Below are positions 8,461 through 15,439 of a stretch of 45,218 nt of DNA, in pieces. Each line of letters begins with the position of its first letter. Position 1 is the first letter of the stretch. The stretch is taken from assembly GCF_900114015.1 (NCBI RefSeq), contig NZ_FORN01000049.1, forward strand, positions 1 through 45,218, in the 5' to 3' direction. The DNA is from Caulobacter sp. UNC279MFTsu5.1. GTDB lineage: Bacteria; Pseudomonadota; Alphaproteobacteria; Caulobacterales; Caulobacteraceae. Made by a program: the position numbers and the translations under genes. The notes beneath the pieces were generated by a model. It worked only from the letters and a program-made list of their open reading frames with translations. It did no database searches and had not been told where the DNA came from.

Positions 8461-9542
8461 CGACGGGCCTCCGCCGGCACGTGGACGTCGAACCAGGCCT
8501 TCAGGCCCGCGAGCGCCGGATTGGCGAAACAGACGTCGAGATAGGTCCAGAGCCGGGGAATGAAGTCGGCGTAGCGGGGCTTGCCGTCGCGGGTCACCAG
8601 CCGGGCGAAAATGCCCAGGATGCGCACGATGTTGAGCGCGCCCAGGGCGTGATAGTCGGCCAGGAAGGCGGTGCGGTCGAGGTCGGGGCGGGCCGCCAGG
8701 TAACGGTCGAGGCCGGCGGCCTCGCGCTCGGGCGAGACGGTGCGGCGGGCGTCGTGCAGCAGCATCGACAGGTCCCAGGCCGGATGGGCCAGCACCGCGT
8801 CCTGGAAGTCCAGCAGCCCGACCCGGGCCGCGCCGTCGCGCGCGGGCAGCCAGATCAGGTTCTCGGCGTGATAGTCGCGGTGACAGAACACGGTGGCCCC
8901 GGCCTCGCCCCGCGCCCGGATCGGCGCCCACAGGGCCTCCCATTCGGCCAGGGCGGCGGCGTCGAAGGTCAGGCCGCGGAACTTCGGCTGCCATTCGACA
9001 AAGATGTCGTGGGCGGTCTTCAGGGCCAGGTCGTCATAGGTCAGCAGCGGCCAGGTCGAGCCGTCGAAGTCGAGCACGCCGGGTGTCGGGGCGGCGTGGA
9101 TCGCCAGCAGGCCGTCGATGGCGGCGTCGTACAGCGGGGCCTCGTCGGTCCCTGCCGCGATCAGCCGGGCATAGAGGTCGTCGCCCAGGTCCTCCAGCAC
9201 CGCCAGGCCCGCGCCCGGGTCGGCGGCCAGCACCTTGGGGGCCGACAGGCCCTGGGCTCTCAGCCAGCCGGCGCAGGCCACGAAGGCGTCCACCCGGCCG
9301 GCGGCCAGGCGGGCCAGGGCGTTGTAACCCAGGGCCGCGCGCTGTTGCGGCGTTGCGTCCGGCGGACAGGGCGCGGTCTCCACCGACGGCGGCTGGTCCA
9401 TGAAGATGAAGCTCTGGTCGCCCCTATGCAGCCGCTCGTAGCTGCGGGTCGAGGCGTCGCCGCCCAGCGGCTCGCGGCGGGCGTCGCCGAAGCCGTGGGC
9501 CGCCAGGAAGGCCGCCTTGGGGGTTTCGCGATCAGAGCTCAA
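8457..9542 (-). CDS. amgK: N-acetylmuramate/N-acetylglucosamine kinase (APH-fold phosphotransferase)
   Basis: A 361-residue protein of the aminoglycoside phosphotransferase fold, with the nucleotide loop GGDASTRSYERL near the N-terminus, the catalytic loop FCHRDYHAENLIWL and the metal-binding GLLDFQDAVLAHPAWDLSMLL. AmgK phosphorylates anomeric MurNAc (and GlcNAc) for MurU. No ATG fits: the only upstream start lies 57 bases back inside tsaE. A TTG at 9542, preceded by GAAGGACGCAAGC, gives a sensible start with an 11-bp overlap with the tsaE 3' end. I favour that TTG. The next gene murU overlaps by ATGA, so translational coupling is likely. Confidence 0.85.
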   Translation of the reverse strand: MSSDRETPKAAFLAAHGFGDARREPLGGDASTRSYERLHRGDQSFIFMDQPPSVETAPCPPDATPQQRAALGYNALARLAAGRVDAFVACAGWLRAQGLSAPKVLAADPGAGLAVLEDLGDDLYARLIAAGTDEAPLYDAAIDGLLAIHAAPTPGVLDFDGSTWPLLTYDDLALKTAHDIFVEWQPKFRGLTFDAAALAEWEALWAPIRARGEAGATVFCHRDYHAENLIWLPARDGAARVGLLDFQDAVLAHPAWDLSMLLHDARRTVSPEREAAGLDRYLAARPDLDRTAFLADYHALGALNIVRILGIFARLVTRDGKPRYADFIPRLWTYLDVCFANPALAGLKAWFDVHVPAEARR

Positions 9543-9987
9543 GCTTGCGTCCTTCGAAGGTTCCGTGCGGGACGAGGGTGGCGCGCCGCGCCTCCCCATC
9601 GTCGCCCGTGGGGACGATGTCTATAGCGAGTCGGTTGGCCGGCAGGCGCCCCTCCAGCCGCTGGGGCCATTCGATCACGGCCGCGCCGTCCTCCAGCGCC
9701 TCCTCCAGTCCGATCTCGTAGGCCTCGTCCGGGTCGGTCAGGCGGTAGAGGTCGAAATGGGCGACCGGGAAGTCGGGCCCGTCGTAGAACTGCACCAGGG
9801 TGAAGGTCGGGCTGGGCACCTCCTCGTCGGGCGAGGTCAGGGCGCGGACCAGGGCCCGGGCCAGGGTCGACTTGCCCGCCCCCAGGGGGCCGGTCAGGCA
9901 GACGGCGTCGCCGGGGCGCAGGGCCTGGGCCAGCCTCTGGCCCAGGGTCTGGGTGGCGGCCTCGTCGGGCAGGGAAATCTCGATCAT
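9532..9987 (-). CDS. tsaE: tRNA threonylcarbamoyladenosine biosynthesis ATPase TsaE
   Basis: A 151-residue P-loop protein (YjeE family) with Walker A GPLGAGKST, followed by PSPTFTLVQFYDG, HFDLYRL, the GLEEAL helix and VIEWPQRLEG, all hallmarks of TsaE. It drives the TsaB-TsaD complex that installs threonylcarbamoyl on A37 of ANN-decoding tRNAs. The ATG at 9987 overlaps the upstream acyltransferase stop by four bases. The 3' end overlaps the TTG start of amgK. Confidence 0.95.
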   Translation of the reverse strand: MIEISLPDEAATQTLGQRLAQALRPGDAVCLTGPLGAGKSTLARALVRALTSPDEEVPSPTFTLVQFYDGPDFPVAHFDLYRLTDPDEAYEIGLEEALEDGAAVIEWPQRLEGRLPANRLAIDIVPTGDDGEARRATLVPHGTFEGRKLEL

Positions 9988-10838
9988 CGCAGCACCGCGT
10001 CGGGGTTGGCGGGCAGCACGCGCTCGACGAAGTGCTTGAGCGCCCCGGTGGCCATGGCCGCGTCGGGGTCCAGGGCCTTGGCCGGGATCGGGCGGCCGAC
10101 GATCAGGGAAAAGCGCCGTCCGCGCTTGTTGAGCATCTCGTGGAACAGGGTGATGTCGCGCAGCTCCTGGAACCGGCCGTCGAACAGGTGGAACAGGGTC
10201 GACCACGGGCCGGTCAAGTGCAGCGGGACGATCGGCGCGCCGCTCCAGCGGGCGATCGACACGGCCGAGGCCTGCCAGGGCTTGTCGGTCAGCCGGCCCT
10301 GGACCTTGGTCGCCAGGCGGCCGGCCGGGAAGATCACCAGGGCCTGTTCGGCCTTCAGCGCCGCGCGGGTGCGCTCCAGCACGCCGCGGGTGTGGGTCAG
10401 GGTGCGCTTGGCCTCGACCCACTCGACCGGGATCAGCGCCTCGTCCAGCCGCGGGCAGACCCGCACGGCGTCGGCGTTGGCGTAGAAGACGAGATCGGCG
10501 CGCCGGGCCTTCAGGGCGTCATGGACCGCCACCCCGTCGGCGATGCCGGTCGGGTGGTTGCAGACCACCAGGGCCGCGCCCTTGGCGGGCAGGTTGTCCA
10601 GGCCCTGGACCGTCACGTCCAGGCTCAGCAGGTCGGACACGTAGGCCAGGGCCTCGTGGCCGCCCATCGGGGCGACGGCCTGCGCCAGCGCCCGGGCCTT
10701 GCCGTAGCTGAGCAGGGCGTGCAGCGGCCCGCGCGCCAGCGGCCAGGCCGGCGAGCCGCACAGCTTGGGCGCCCGCTCGGCGATCAGGGTGTCGATGATG
10801 TGGGGGCGGGCCGGATCGACGGCCTGCGAGGTGCTCAT
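9984..10838 (-). CDS. PlsC-like lysophospholipid acyltransferase family protein
   Basis: A 284-residue acyltransferase with the motif I variant NHPTGIAD (NHX4D catalytic pair), a FYANADAVRVCP block and the glycerolipid acyltransferase block FPAGRLATK, followed by PIVPLHL. These are PlsC/GPAT-family signatures for acyl transfer onto a lysophospholipid or related acceptor at the inner membrane; the acceptor cannot be told from sequence. It is the first gene of the minus-strand operon, and its TGA overlaps the tsaE ATG. The ATG at 10838 is followed by an ordinary soluble N-terminus without an obvious membrane span. Confidence 0.85.
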   Translation of the reverse strand: MSTSQAVDPARPHIIDTLIAERAPKLCGSPAWPLARGPLHALLSYGKARALAQAVAPMGGHEALAYVSDLLSLDVTVQGLDNLPAKGAALVVCNHPTGIADGVAVHDALKARRADLVFYANADAVRVCPRLDEALIPVEWVEAKRTLTHTRGVLERTRAALKAEQALVIFPAGRLATKVQGRLTDKPWQASAVSIARWSGAPIVPLHLTGPWSTLFHLFDGRFQELRDITLFHEMLNKRGRRFSLIVGRPIPAKALDPDAAMATGALKHFVERVLPANPDAVLR

Positions 10839-10942
10839 CCGCCGACTCTAGAGAAGCCGCCGCGCGGTTCCAAGGCGAGGCGGGAAATTTGACGGACCGG
10901 CCGCGACGTCGGAGGTTGGGGCGGTAGAGAGGGGATTCCCGC
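10839..10942. promoter_or_regulatory. Divergent promoter region between the acyltransferase operon and the CPDC protein gene
   Basis: 104 bases separate two divergent start codons. On the plus strand TTGACGG at 10889-10895 matches the Caulobacter -35 consensus. I find no good GCTANAWC -10 at the proper distance on either strand, so exact promoters cannot be assigned. A GAGGGG ribosome-binding site precedes the ATG at 10943. Confidence 0.35.
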
Positions 10943-11578
10943 ATGAAGCGTTTCGGCCTTTGGTTCGTCGCCGTCGTCGTGGTCGCCGCCGTCGGGGCGG
11001 GCGCCTTGACCTACTGGAACGTCGAGCTGCGCTGGCGGCCCAAGACGATCACCAGGAACCAGGCCGAGATCGCCAAAATCCTGGAGACCGCCGGCTGGGT
11101 GTCGCCGGGGCTGAAGGGGCAAAAGCTCTACATGGTCAGCTTCCGCACCTGTCCCGACTGCGTGCGCTTCAAGTACGAGGAATATCCGGGCCTGCACAAG
11201 GCCGGCGTCGACACCCGGCTGATCGAGATCGCCCGCGCCGACCGCAACGGCGTGCCGAAGTCGACCCCGGCCGAGCGGGCGACCGTCGCCGAGCTGTGGG
11301 TCAACCGCAGCTGGGCGCTGTCGGAAAGGTGGGACGCCACGCCGGTCGAGGCCTGGACGGCCAAGGGGATCGCCCCCGCCGACGGCGACGTCGCCCGCAC
11401 CGCCGTGATCGAGGCCGGCCGCAAGACCGTCGAGGACCTGCGGCCGCTGCTCAAGGCCAATGGCGTCAACTTCGCCTATCCGCTGCTGGTCTGGTGGACC
11501 AAGGACGGGACGATGAAGGCCTGCGCCTGCGAGCGGCGCGAGACCTACCGCTTCGTGCGGAAGGACCTGGGGGTCTAA
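10943..11578 (+). CDS. Membrane-anchored thioredoxin-like protein with a CPDC motif, function unknown
   Basis: 211 residues. The N-terminus is Lys/Arg followed by a strongly hydrophobic stretch (FGLWFVAVVVVAAVGAGAL, residues ~4-22), an uncleaved anchor or signal peptide. A CPDC motif (VSFRTCPDCVRFK, residues ~67-79) sits at the start of what looks like a thioredoxin-type helix, and a second cysteine pair, KACACERRE, lies near the C-terminus. A periplasmic thiol-disulphide role is plausible by inference; I do not recognise a named family. It stands alone on the plus strand and ends in a 4-bp convergent overlap with the small acidic protein gene. Confidence 0.75.
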   Translation: MKRFGLWFVAVVVVAAVGAGALTYWNVELRWRPKTITRNQAEIAKILETAGWVSPGLKGQKLYMVSFRTCPDCVRFKYEEYPGLHKAGVDTRLIEIARADRNGVPKSTPAERATVAELWVNRSWALSERWDATPVEAWTAKGIAPADGDVARTAVIEAGRKTVEDLRPLLKANGVNFAYPLLVWWTKDGTMKACACERRETYRFVRKDLGV

Positions 11579-11766
11579 ACCGGCCGGTTGCTGATCTCGG
11601 CCTTCCGCGCCTGGCGGGTCTTGGTTCCGGGGCGGTGGTCGAGGTCGCCGTCGTGGGGGGCCGCGCCAGCGTCAAGATCCAGGTTGTCGGCGTCGTCATA
11701 GAGCGCCGCGGTCGCCCCTTCGGGGGCGAGGTCGGAGGGAATCGTCCGGTCTTCGGGTTGGGCCAT
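11575..11766 (-). CDS. Small acidic hypothetical protein
   Basis: A 63-residue, Asp-rich, probably disordered protein (acidic stretch YDDADNLDLDAG in the middle, basic tail KTRQARKAE). An excellent ribosome-binding site AGAAGGAGACCGAC directly precedes the ATG at 11766, which is the main reason to believe it. The stop codon overlaps the end of the convergent CPDC gene. It follows the SDR gene on the same strand, but a strong terminator lies between them. I do not recognise the family. Confidence 0.65.
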   Translation of the reverse strand: MAQPEDRTIPSDLAPEGATAALYDDADNLDLDAGAAPHDGDLDHRPGTKTRQARKAEISNRPV

Positions 11767-11804
11767 GTCGGTCTCCTTCTGACGATGTCAGGGAAACAAC
11801 GACG

Positions 11805-11837
11805 TCGCCTCCAGCCACGTTTCATGGCTGGAGGCGA
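11805..11837 (-). terminator. Rho-independent terminator of the SDR gene
   Basis: A perfect 13-bp stem (11805-11817 with 11825-11837, TCGCCTCCAGCCA and its complement) with a 7-base loop, about 13 bases after the SDR stop codon. On the minus strand it is followed by the T-rich run CGTCGTTGTTT. Confidence 0.8.
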
Positions 11838-11849
11838 GCGCTTGGACGT

Positions 11850-12605
11850 TTAGAAATCCTGCAGCGTCGGGCGGACGGCGATCTCGCTGACGTCGACGTC
11901 GGCCGGCTGCTCCACCGCGTAGGCGATGGCGCGGGCGATCGCCTCGGCCGGGATGGCGATCTGGTAGAAGTCCTCCAGGCCCTTCAGGGCCTCGGGGTCC
12001 GAGCTGCCGTGGCGCAGTTCGCTGTCGGTCACGCCGGGCGAGATCACGGTGACGCGGATCTTGCCGCCGACCTCGTGGCGCAGGCCCTCGGAGATGGCCG
12101 AGACGGCGAACTTGGTGCCGCTATAGACCGTGCCGCCCGGGCTGAAAACCTTGCGGCCGGCGATCGAGCTGATGTTGACGAACTGGCCCGAGCCCTGGGC
12201 CTCGAACACCGGCAGGGCGGCGGCGACGCCGTACAGCACGCCCTTGATGTTGATGTCGATCATCCGGTCCCATTCGTCGGTCTTCGCGGCCGACATCGGG
12301 GCGATGGCCATCAGGCCGGCGTTGTTGATCAGAACGTCGACGCGGCCGAAGGCCTGGACGGCGGCGGCGATCATGGCCTCGACCTCGGCCTTGACGGTGA
12401 CGTCGGTCTGGACGGCGATGGCCTGGCCGCCGGCGGCGGTGATCTCGGCGACCAGGGCCTCCAGCCGGTCGATGCGGCGGGCGGCCAGCACCAGGCGGGC
12501 GCCCTTGGCGGCGAGGTGGCGGGCGGTGGCTTCGCCCAGGCCGCTGCTGGCCCCGGTGACGACCACGACCTTGCCGGCGATGTTGGATTCGAGGTTGGCG
12601 GACAT
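11850..12605 (-). CDS. Short-chain dehydrogenase/reductase (SDR)
   Basis: A 251-residue classical SDR: cofactor motif TGASSGLGEA (TGxxxGxG), NNAG after strand 4, catalytic Ser in ISSIAG and the YSGTK (YxxxK) pair. The ARRIDRLE segment after beta-2 suggests NADP preference. The substrate is unknown. The ATG at 12605 has AAGGAG seven bases upstream. It is divergent from a LysR gene with a shared 126-bp intergenic region, the usual layout for a LysR regulator and its target. A terminator follows it. Confidence 0.93.
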   Translation of the reverse strand: MSANLESNIAGKVVVVTGASSGLGEATARHLAAKGARLVLAARRIDRLEALVAEITAAGGQAIAVQTDVTVKAEVEAMIAAAVQAFGRVDVLINNAGLMAIAPMSAAKTDEWDRMIDINIKGVLYGVAAALPVFEAQGSGQFVNISSIAGRKVFSPGGTVYSGTKFAVSAISEGLRHEVGGKIRVTVISPGVTDSELRHGSSDPEALKGLEDFYQIAIPAEAIARAIAYAVEQPADVDVSEIAVRPTLQDF

Positions 12606-12690
12606 GCGATTTCTCCTTGATGTCTCGGGGTAGGCGTCGCTGTCGGCGTCCCCGTGAGCTGGAAGATGAGAGCTCGACCCGTCCGCGATA

Positions 12691-12725
12691 ATCCTTGATA
12701 GTTTGAATGCGGTTTCAAACAGGAT
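12691..12725. promoter_or_regulatory. Probable LysR operator between SDR and LysR genes
   Basis: A perfect 7-bp inverted repeat GTTTGAA (12701-12707) and TTCAAAC (12714-12720) with a 6-bp spacer lies 12 bases before the LysR start, in an AT-richer patch. An additional ATCCT (12691-12695) and AGGAT (12721-12725) pair flanks it asymmetrically; the latter doubles as the LysR ribosome-binding site. LysR regulators typically autoregulate from such sites. Confidence 0.6.
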
Positions 12726-12731
12726 TTGATA

Positions 12732-13643
12732 ATGCAGCGCGACCTGCTGGACGGCGTCGTGGCGTTCACCACCGTGGCGCGGCGGCGAAGCTTCACCACG
12801 GCGGCGGCCGACCTGGGCGTGACGCCGGCGGCGGTCAGCCACGCGGTCAAGCAGCTGGAGGCCCGGCTGGGCGTGGCGCTGTTCGCCCGCACCACGCGCG
12901 AGGTCGGGCTGACCGAGGCGGGGCGGCGCTACCTGCAAGGCGCCCAGCCGGCGGTCGAGGCGATGCAGGCCGCCACCGCCTCGGCGCGGTCGCTCGGCGA
13001 GGGTCCGGCGGGCACGGTGCGCGTGACCACCTCGCGCCTGGCCCTGCGGATGGTGCTGGCCCCGGTGATCACCGACTTCTGCCGCGCCTATCCGGACGTG
13101 CGGCTGGAGATCGTGGTCGACGACGCCCAGATCAGCATCATCGAGGAGGGCTTCGACGTCGGGGTGCGGATGGGCGAGATGATCGCGCCCGACATGGTGG
13201 CCGTGCGCGTGTCGCACCCGTTCCAGTTCTGCGTGGTCGGTTCGCCCGCCCTGCTGGCGCGCCACGGCCGGCCGGGGCATCCGCGCGACCTGAAGGGCTA
13301 TCCCTGCCTGAACGTCCTGCAGACCACCCGCCTGAACAACTACCGCTGGGAATTCGAGGAGGACGGCCGCGAGTTCGAGGTGGCGGTCGACAGCCCGATC
13401 AGCGTCAACGACTTCGACTTCCTGCTGAAGGGCGCGCTGGACGGCCTGGGCCTGACCTACCAGCCCGAGCCCCTGGCCATGCCGCACGTGCTGACCGGAC
13501 GGCTGGAGCGGGTGCTGGACCCCTACCTCGCCGGACCGACGGCCTGGCACCTCTACTATCCCAGCCGCCTGGGCGCCTCGGCCGCCCTGCGGGCCCTGGT
13601 CGAGTTCATGCGCGGCCGCCTGCGCGCGCCGGGACGGGCGTAG
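12732..13643 (+). CDS. LysR-family transcriptional regulator
   Basis: About 303 residues. N-terminal winged HTH with RRRSFTTAAADLGVTPAAVSHAVKQLEARLGVALFARTTREVGLT, all canonical LysR positions, followed by a periplasmic-binding-like effector domain (VRVTTSRLALRMVLAPVITDF, EGFDVGVRMGE). The ATG at 12732 is preferred over the TTG six bases upstream because AGGA sits seven bases before it. It is divergently placed from the SDR gene, which it most likely regulates in response to an unknown ligand. zapE follows 41 bases downstream with its own ribosome-binding site. Confidence 0.93.
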   Translation: MQRDLLDGVVAFTTVARRRSFTTAAADLGVTPAAVSHAVKQLEARLGVALFARTTREVGLTEAGRRYLQGAQPAVEAMQAATASARSLGEGPAGTVRVTTSRLALRMVLAPVITDFCRAYPDVRLEIVVDDAQISIIEEGFDVGVRMGEMIAPDMVAVRVSHPFQFCVVGSPALLARHGRPGHPRDLKGYPCLNVLQTTRLNNYRWEFEEDGREFEVAVDSPISVNDFDFLLKGALDGLGLTYQPEPLAMPHVLTGRLERVLDPYLAGPTAWHLYYPSRLGASAALRALVEFMRGRLRAPGRA

Positions 13644-13684
13644 GGGCTTCCCCCGCCGGCCGCGCCGCGCTAACCGGAGCGCCG

Positions 13685-14803
13685 ATGCCCACATCCGTCC
13701 GCACCGCCTACCGAGAACGCCTGGCCCAGGGCGAGATCAAGCCCGACGTCGCCCAGGCCGCCGCGGTCGACGCCCTGTCGCGGCTGGAGGCCGACCTCAA
13801 CGACGCCGGCGAGCCGGGCTTCTCGCTGTTCGGCCGCAAGCCCAAGGGCCAGAAGGGCGTCTATCTGTGGGGGCCGGTCGGGCGCGGCAAGTCCATGCTG
13901 ATGGACCTGTTCTTCGACAGCGCCCCGGTCAACCGCAAGCGCCGCGTGCACTTCCACGTGTTCATGGCGGAGGTCCACGAGCACATCAACGCCTGGCGCA
14001 AGGGCGACGCGGCCGAGCGCAAGGCGCGCTTCGGCCAGCACCGGGGCGACGACCCGATCGCCCCCACCGCCGACCTGATCGCCGCCGACGCCCGCCTGCT
14101 GTGCTTCGACGAGCTGCAGGTCACCGACATCGCCGACGCCATGATCCTGGGCCGGCTGTTCGAGGCCCTGTTCGCCCAGGGGGTGACCCTGGTCGCCACC
14201 TCCAACCGCCCGCCCGACGACCTCTACAAGGACGGCCTGAACCGCCAGCTCTTCGTCCCCTTCATCGAGATGCTGAAGGAGAAGCTGGAAGTCGTGGCCG
14301 TGCGCGGGCCGGTGGACTTCCGGCTGGACCGGCTGCGCGCGGCCCGCACCTGGCTGGCCCCGGACGACAAGGCCAGCCTCGCCGAATTCGACCGCCTGTG
14401 GACCGACATGCTGGACGGGGCCGAGGAGACGGGGGCCACCGTGGAAGTTCTCGGCCGTAAGATGCGCTTCCCGCGCGCCGCCGGCGGCCTGCTGCGCGCC
14501 TCGTTCGCCAGCCTGTGCCAGCAGGCCCTGGGGCCGCAGGACTACCTGGCCATCGCCGAGCGCTTCCACACCCTGTTCCTCGAGGACGTGCCGCTGCTGA
14601 CGCCCGAGCGGCGCGACGCGGCCAGGCGGTTCAACACCCTGGTCGACGCCCTCTACGAGGCCGACGCCAAGCTGGTGGCCCTGGCCCACGGCGAGCCCGA
14701 GGCGCTGTACCCGGCCGGCGACGGGGCGTTCGAGTTCGAGCGCACGGTGTCGCGCCTGCAGGAGATGCGCTCGGCCGACTACGTGGCGCGGGTGCGGGAT
14801 TAG
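13685..14803 (+). CDS. zapE: AFG1-like ATPase / cell division protein ZapE
   Basis: A 372-residue AFG1/ZapE-family P-loop ATPase with Walker A GPVGRGKS, RRVHFHVFMAEVHEHI, Walker B LLCFDELQVTDIADAM, sensor VATSNRPPDDLYKDGLNRQLFVPFI and the C-terminal FHTLFLEDVPLLTPERRDAARRFNTLVDALYE block. All are family hallmarks. In E. coli ZapE influences Z-ring stability; the mitochondrial relative Afg1 helps clear membrane proteins. The ATG at 13685 has GGAG at 13676-13679. It is followed after nine bases by the NudK gene, so the two are probably co-transcribed. Confidence 0.93.
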   Translation: MPTSVRTAYRERLAQGEIKPDVAQAAAVDALSRLEADLNDAGEPGFSLFGRKPKGQKGVYLWGPVGRGKSMLMDLFFDSAPVNRKRRVHFHVFMAEVHEHINAWRKGDAAERKARFGQHRGDDPIAPTADLIAADARLLCFDELQVTDIADAMILGRLFEALFAQGVTLVATSNRPPDDLYKDGLNRQLFVPFIEMLKEKLEVVAVRGPVDFRLDRLRAARTWLAPDDKASLAEFDRLWTDMLDGAEETGATVEVLGRKMRFPRAAGGLLRASFASLCQQALGPQDYLAIAERFHTLFLEDVPLLTPERRDAARRFNTLVDALYEADAKLVALAHGEPEALYPAGDGAFEFERTVSRLQEMRSADYVARVRD

Positions 14804-14812
14804 GAGAGTGTC

Positions 14813-15397
14813 ATGAGCGTGAAAGACCGTGTCCGCGTCCACGAGACCCGGCTGCTCTCCGACAACTGGTACGTCCTGAAGACGACCACCTTCGACTGGA
14901 AGCGCCGCGACGGGACCTGGCAGACCCAGAGTCGCGAGGTCTACGACCGCGGCAACGGGGCGGTGCTGCTGCCCTACGACCTGGCCCGGCGCACCGTGCT
15001 GCTGGTGCGGCAGTTCCGCTATCCGGCCTTCGTCAACGGCCATGACGACCTGCTGATCGAGGCCGCCGCCGGCCTGCTGGACGACGCCGAGCCGGAGGTG
15101 CGAATCCGCGCCGAGGTCGAGGAGGAGCTGGGCTATCGCCTCGGCGTGGTGACCAAGGTCTTCGAGGCCTTCATGAGCCCCGGCTCGGTGACCGAGATCC
15201 TGCACTTCTTCGTCGCCGAGTACGACGCGGCGATGCGCATCGGCGACGGCGGCGGCCACCCGGACGAGGGCGAGGACATCGAGGTGCTGGAGCTGTCGAT
15301 CGACGAAGCCCTGGCCATGGTCGCCGACGGCCGCATCCGCGACGCCAAGACCATCATGCTGCTGCAGCACGCGGCGCTGACGCTGTTTCGGGCGTAG
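14813..15397 (+). CDS. nudK: NUDIX hydrolase of the NudK (GDP-mannose hydrolase) family
   Basis: A 194-residue NUDIX protein. The box AAAGLLDDAEPEVRIRAEVEEELGY has the NudK-type spacing, with the catalytic glutamates in AEVEEELGY, followed by the subfamily signature FEAFMSPGSVTEILHFFVAEY. E. coli NudK splits GDP-mannose and similar nucleotide sugars into NMP and sugar phosphate. Substrate range in this organism is inferred only from the family. The GGAG ribosome-binding site overlaps the zapE stop codon, so translation is probably coupled. A hairpin shared with the convergent histidine kinase gene follows. Confidence 0.85.
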   Translation: MSVKDRVRVHETRLLSDNWYVLKTTTFDWKRRDGTWQTQSREVYDRGNGAVLLPYDLARRTVLLVRQFRYPAFVNGHDDLLIEAAAGLLDDAEPEVRIRAEVEEELGYRLGVVTKVFEAFMSPGSVTEILHFFVAEYDAAMRIGDGGGHPDEGEDIEVLELSIDEALAMVADGRIRDAKTIMLLQHAALTLFRA

Positions 15398-15410
15398 GGG
15401 GCTGCTTCTT

Positions 15411-15439
15411 GATCCCTCCCTCTCTAGGAGAGAGGGATC
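15411..15439. terminator. Convergent hairpin between nudK and the hybrid histidine kinase gene
   Basis: GATCCCTC (15411-15418) pairs with GAGGGATC (15432-15439), with additional inner pairing. It lies 14 bases after the nudK stop codon and overlaps the last codons of the kinase gene on the other strand. There is no strong T-run on the plus side (TTCC only), so termination efficiency is uncertain. Confidence 0.5.

Noticed and set aside
15055..15135. Apparent defect in the NUDIX box (one residue short, Arg missing)
   Set aside because: This is the normal spacing of the NudK subfamily, so it is not evidence of loss of function.
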